DNA of 64,000 nt from Glomus cerebriforme (taxonomy: Eukaryota > Glomeromycota > Glomeromycetes > Glomerales > Glomeraceae), in contig QKYT01000164.1 of NCBI GenBank assembly GCA_003550305.1, forward strand, positions 118,083-182,082, in the 5' to 3' direction. Both the position numbers and the translations under genes were made by a program. This document shows, one piece after another, positions 59,821 to 64,000 of the stretch (position 1 is its first letter; each line of letters begins with the position of its first letter). The notes beneath the pieces were generated by a model. The model was not told the origin of the DNA. It was given only the letters and a program-made list of their open reading frames with translations, and made no database searches.

Positions 59821-61650
59821 CCAGTTTAGGTATGTATATTTCCCAGCTAAATTAAAAAGCTAATGTTAAAAAATATTATGGTATAGCCAAAAATAAATAC
59901 GTTTATCAGACTTACAGTAAATTATAGGATTTGTATTACGTTTGAAAAAAAAATCAATTTAGGGTGGTAACTGACATTACTATTCGCACCTATTTAATTT
60001 TTTTTAAAAAAGAATTTATTATTTATAGTTTAATAACAAATCAAAATTACTTTTATTTAAAAGGTACAAACTACAAAGGAACAAGGAACAACAAATATGA
60101 CAGCAAAAAATAAACAGAATGACCTCGAAAAGATAAAAAGATAGAAACAACGTGGATTACTTTGTTTGTTTAATATTATGCATAATATTTAAAAAACAAA
60201 TTTATCCAATAAAAATTGGTACAACTAAATAATAAATTCATACGACAATGTTTTTTTTTGTAAAAGTGACTAATCAAGTAATCAGTTAAAAATCGTAAGT
60301 ATTTTTTTATTATCTTGGTATATCAGATATGAATATTGATTTACGCCCATGAAACAAAATACACGAGAGAAGAATTGAATTTAAGATAATATAATAAGTT
60401 AATAATAAGTAAAAATATAATGTAATTTTTTGACATTCATATACGGATTGGGAATTGGATTTTATTATTTTATTTTATATTGATTGCAATTTGCAACAAT
60501 AAGAATGAAATATTTTATTAACAATAATAGATTTCATCCGATAATTTGTCTCACCATACTCTTTATCTTGTGAAACTTACTAAATAAGTACAATGTTTAA
60601 TACAGTATTAACTGAAATTTGGTTCGTATTCATATTCATATTTCGTTACCTCGTTAAAGAAAGTTATTTACTTTCGGAGGATGAATATAATTTTCAAAAA
60701 ATATTTAACCCGAAAACGGCCGAAACAATAAAGATTTTTTTGTTTCGGGCTTTGCTATTTTTTCACTTTTATATATTAAATGATGTTTCAAAAAATGGTA
60801 AATCATCACCTAAAATGAAAAATTTTCCGTTCTAATTAGTTTCACTAAAACCTTTATAATTTTATTATGACATTAATCTTTTATAATAAAATCGAAAATT
60901 AATTCATAATCGACACTTCTTATATAATTAATAATCTTTTCCCCGAGATTTTAAAACTTTATTAATTAAAAGATAGTATTCAAAATTATAATCATATGTT
61001 TATAATAATGCAGGGAATCGTTTTTTTTTAATGTAAGATATAAGAAATTTGAAACTATAATATCGTCCGTGCATGTATCTAATTTTTTTGACAAATCTTT
61101 TTTTTTTTCGTTAATCCTTAAATCTTTTATGAGTTAGTATGAAACATTTTTTTGAGTTTCAACCGAAATTTTTTTTTTTTTTATTATATTACATTTTCGG
61201 AAATTCCATGATCTGAAAGTTTTTGCATGCTTTGCCGATTTTTAATTATTTTGTGTCCAATTAAAGGAATTATAATTTTAGTTAACTATTTGAGTCTTTC
61301 TAAAGTACACACTGTAAATTAATTAAATTATTCTATTTTTGGAATAAAAGATCGTCGTAACTCTTTTTCTAGAGTCACTCGAAAAATTAATTGTACTCGT
61401 ATTTATATTATAAATTAAATTACTTTTTGTACATTTTAGAACTTTTCGTATATTTCTTTCCTCTTTCCATTTTTCTTCCTCTTTCCCCTCATTTTTTTAA
61501 TTAATTTCATTAATTTCATTATTTATTTTATTCATTTTAACCTTCTTTCTTTTTTCATTAAAAAGAAATCTGTCTTTTGAGGAAGAGTCAGTTATCACAT
61601 TTCAGTCATTTTCTATAAATTTCCTTTTTTCCTTTTTTTTTCCTTTTTTT
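59821..61650. other. Intergenic, no supported gene
   Basis: A+T-rich upstream region of the gene at 61850. Short frames here (for example 60593-60835) lack any protein-like pattern beyond a hydrophobic start. Confidence 0.5.
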
Positions 61651-61653
61651 TTT

Positions 61654-61670
61654 TATATATATATATAAAG
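61654..61670 (+). promoter_or_regulatory. TATA box of the secreted/membrane protein gene
   Basis: A tatatatatatataaag string at the end of a pyrimidine-rich tract, about 180 bp upstream of the ATG at 61850. Confidence 0.4.
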
Positions 61671-61849
61671 AAGCAAGGAATTTTGATAATAATATTATTT
61701 TTTATAATTTAATAATTTTTATTATTTATTTTATTTATTTTATTATAGATAATATTCAAACTATTAGAAGCAGCTTTCATGCTGGTACATGATTTATTAA
61801 CCTTAATAACTCTTTGATTATTTTTCATCACGGTAAATTTTTTAAAAAG

Positions 61850-63178
61850 ATGGCTATTAATAATAATAATGTTATGTCCTATTTAACATTAATGTTGTTG
61901 GTAGTAGCACTGTGTGCATTAATATTTCCAACGGACACACAAGCCACTTCTTCTTCTTCTCTTAATGAGAAATATGGTAAATGTGAAAGTGAATTTTGGT
62001 ATAAAAATCTTTCACATTTTAAAAAATCACTTAAACTAAAATGTTTAAAAGAAAATCATCATCAACGACATAAACATTATCGTCGTCCTCATAAATGTAA
62101 TCATAATAATAAGAAAGTTCTTCTTTCTAAATGGGAAAAATTTTCTGATTGTCGTTGTGAATCCGCTTTAATAGAGATGAAAGATTCAAAAGTTTCAGGT
62201 TGTTATCAAGTTGCTCGTTTTAATAAGGCTACTGGAGAATTTCTTGGTCAATTATCTATTTTTAAAAAGAAATCTTATAAACATCATTTTAATGTAGCTA
62301 TTAAATTTTCTCATGATCTTAAATTATTAAATCACCATGGTAATTTACATAAATCTAAGGAAGGTTATTATCTTTTAAAAAAAATTAGTAAATCTCATAA
62401 AGATGATGTTTTAATTGAAAGATATTTTATTCATGGTAAAATTTCAAAGAAAGAATCTATGAATAAGGTTTCTTTAAATAGAATTACTCCTTCACATTTT
62501 CTTTTAATTGATGATAATGAAAAATCAAGAAAAGTTCAAACTTTACCAAAGGATAAAGTCGCTATTATTCCTTTCTCTAAATTCCTTCTTACTGATAATG
62601 TGGATAATCTGGAAAAAAGTCCAAATAATTCATCACCATCACAACAAACTCCACCTGAAACTCAACAAGAACCAAAGAATTCATCTGAAATTACTACACC
62701 TGCTCCTAATGATCCACAAGGAACTACTCAATCACCTTCCCCAAATGATTTACCAGGAACTGCTGCTCAACCACCATCACCACCAACTAATAATGGATAT
62801 GGTTCTCAAAATAATTATGGAAATAACAACGGTGATACTAGTTCTTCCGATACTACCAGTAATACCAATAATAATGATGTTGTCCCCAATTCAAACACAC
62901 TAAACACAGAGAAAGTAAATCCTTCGGTCGCCAGTCCAAACCAACAAGAACAAAATCAAAAACAACAACAACAACAACAACAAGAAGGATCTAATCAAGC
63001 ATATACTGGTGGTATCGTATTCGGATGTATTGTTGCAGTTGGTGCTGCTTTTGTTGGTTATAATACTTATGAAAGAGTTAAATGGCGTAGACATTATCGT
63101 CGTAGACAAGCTGTTCAACAACAAAATGCTTCTTTAGCCAATGTGCCAGACTATAACGGTTACGGTAGAGCTTACTAA
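61850..63178 (+). CDS. Predicted type I membrane or secreted protein with His-rich and Pro/Ser/Gln-rich regions
   Basis: Intronless ORF. I chose the ATG at 61850 (MAINNNNVMSYLTLMLLVV, 442 aa) because a classical signal peptide follows, with a likely cleavage near TQAT-SS at about residue 33. An in-frame ATG 12 codons upstream only adds basic residues. The mature part has a Cys-containing basic region with His clusters (ENHHQRHKHYRRPHKC) and a conserved-looking module to about residue 240 (VSGCYQVARFNKATGEFLG). A low-complexity Pro/Ser/Asn/Gln linker of about 140 residues comes next, with a Gln run. A membrane segment (GGIVFGCIVAVGAAFVGY) and a strongly basic cytoplasmic tail (KWRRHYRRRQ) end the protein. 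No known family recognised. The layout suggests a cell-surface or wall-spanning protein; possible metal binding by His is inference. Confidence 0.75.
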   Translation: MAINNNNVMSYLTLMLLVVALCALIFPTDTQATSSSSLNEKYGKCESEFWYKNLSHFKKSLKLKCLKENHHQRHKHYRRPHKCNHNNKKVLLSKWEKFSDCRCESALIEMKDSKVSGCYQVARFNKATGEFLGQLSIFKKKSYKHHFNVAIKFSHDLKLLNHHGNLHKSKEGYYLLKKISKSHKDDVLIERYFIHGKISKKESMNKVSLNRITPSHFLLIDDNEKSRKVQTLPKDKVAIIPFSKFLLTDNVDNLEKSPNNSSPSQQTPPETQQEPKNSSEITTPAPNDPQGTTQSPSPNDLPGTAAQPPSPPTNNGYGSQNNYGNNNGDTSSSDTTSNTNNNDVVPNSNTLNTEKVNPSVASPNQQEQNQKQQQQQQQEGSNQAYTGGIVFGCIVAVGAAFVGYNTYERVKWRRHYRRRQAVQQQNASLANVPDYNGYGRAY

Positions 63179-64000
63179 AAAGTCAAATTCTTGATTATTT
63201 TGGGGTGACTTTTTCTTGTAAATTTATTTTTCCTCTTTTTTTTTTTTAAAGTGATTTTTTCTTTTAAAAGTTGTATTTTAGTGTTTTTTTTTGTTTATTT
63301 AAAAATCATCAAAAGACATCCGAGAAACTTAACAATCTGCATATAAATAGTTAAACAAATAAAATCATCATTCATCCGACCCGCCATATAACTTTACATT
63401 ATAATAATTTATAAAATTCCGCATTCACACGCATTCTTTGCATTCACACAATTCATTTGCATAATAATATTACATATATTTGTTTTTTTTTTTTAATTTT
63501 CATTAAATTATTTTAATAATAATTTCTTTTTTTAAAAAATTTTGGAAGGGATACTATTATAAGTAAAAAAAAAAAAAATTTTTTTTTTATATAATATGCG
63601 ATATAATGGACCGAAATTATATAGTATATGGTGGTGTTAATTAGTATACGGGTGCACATGTCAATAAAATCAATTTAGCACGATAAATTTATTTTATTTT
63701 TTTATTCTTTTTTTTTTTTTGTTTTTTACTGTCCGGACTCCGAAGCGTATATACTTTACGACTATTTAGGGTCACGGAATATTTTTTGTTACCAGTATTG
63801 CGGCCAGCATTACGGCATTGAAAAATTATCTATGTGCTATATAGCAATAATTTGTAAATAATAAAATTTCATATACGTTAAAAAAAAAACTTTAAATTCT
63901 GCGCTATTATTCACGAGATAATATCAGCCTCAAGTCCCTCAAGTCTTTGTATAAATTCCGGACCCGGGATGCCAAGAATTTAATTTGAACTCCTTTCCAT
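63179..64000. other. 3' flank, no gene seen
   Basis: Contains A/T homopolymers and, at about 63731, gtccggactccgaagcgta, which resembles the repeat-like tacgctccggact string at 39440-39455. No ORF is supported. Confidence 0.5.

Noticed and set aside
62508..62903. 131-codon plus-strand frame rich in Leu and His
   Set aside because: Shadow frame within the Pro/Ser/Asn-rich linker of the membrane protein gene.
1..64000. tRNA, rRNA or snRNA genes
   Set aside because: Looked by eye for T-loop-like GGTTCGA(A/T)TCC and A-box sequences and found none convincing; a covariance-model scan would be decisive.

Overview
The window looks like nuclear DNA of an arbuscular mycorrhizal fungus, most likely Rhizophagus (Glomeromycotina). 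It is extremely A+T-rich, with long homopolymers. Genes are split by many short GT-AG introns of about 60-110 bp. There is a BTB-BACK-TLDc gene of a type greatly expanded in that lineage, and much decayed repetitive coding sequence of a kind I associate with Rhizophagus. The species name is inference. There is one assembly gap (38815-39174) and a few isolated ambiguous bases near 24.2 kb.

Layout. 1-3.2 kb: a minus-strand cluster of short Lys/Glu-rich ORFs beside a fold-back terminus. 3.2-8.3 kb: repeats and very A+T-rich sequence ending in a broken P-loop NTPase fragment. 8.3-19.7 kb: mostly non-coding, with one intronless gene for a small WGR-domain protein (14652-15086). 19.7-33.2 kb: a compartment of decayed mobile-element genes: an unidentified broken ORF, a retroelement-like 3' end with poly(A), a family-B DNA polymerase pseudogene, a zinc-finger relic, an apparently intact small membrane/coiled-coil gene and a decayed repeated-family gene.

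33.3-56.7 kb is a compact housekeeping island: GPI mannosyltransferase 4 (SMP3/PIG-Z, minus), RAI1/DXO decapping exonuclease (plus), a GC-rich repeat and the gap, a bromodomain relic, a TBC RabGAP with coiled coils (minus), a BTB-BACK-TLDc protein (plus), the urease accessory GTPase UreG (minus), urease (plus), a kinase relic and exocyst subunit SEC5 (minus). I derived exon chains for these genes by requiring GT-AG junctions and continuous reading phase, and all close in frame. 56.7-64 kb holds a frameshifted three-finger C2H2 (RIM101/PacC-like) relic, degenerate tandem repeats and an intact gene for a His-rich secreted or type I membrane protein.

The clearest functional unit is the nickel-enzyme pair: urease and its GTP-dependent nickel-insertion chaperone UreG are transcribed divergently from a shared 635-bp region that holds several GATAA cores. 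RAI1 (RNA 5'-end quality control), SMP3 (GPI-anchor synthesis), the TBC GAP (Rab control) and SEC5 (exocytic tethering) are independent housekeeping functions. The most unusual material is the 19.7-33.2 kb decayed block centred on a DNA polymerase B relic with a probable nested insertion, the antisense coding overlap between the BTB-TLDc gene and ureG, and an 8-nt micro-exon in RAI1.
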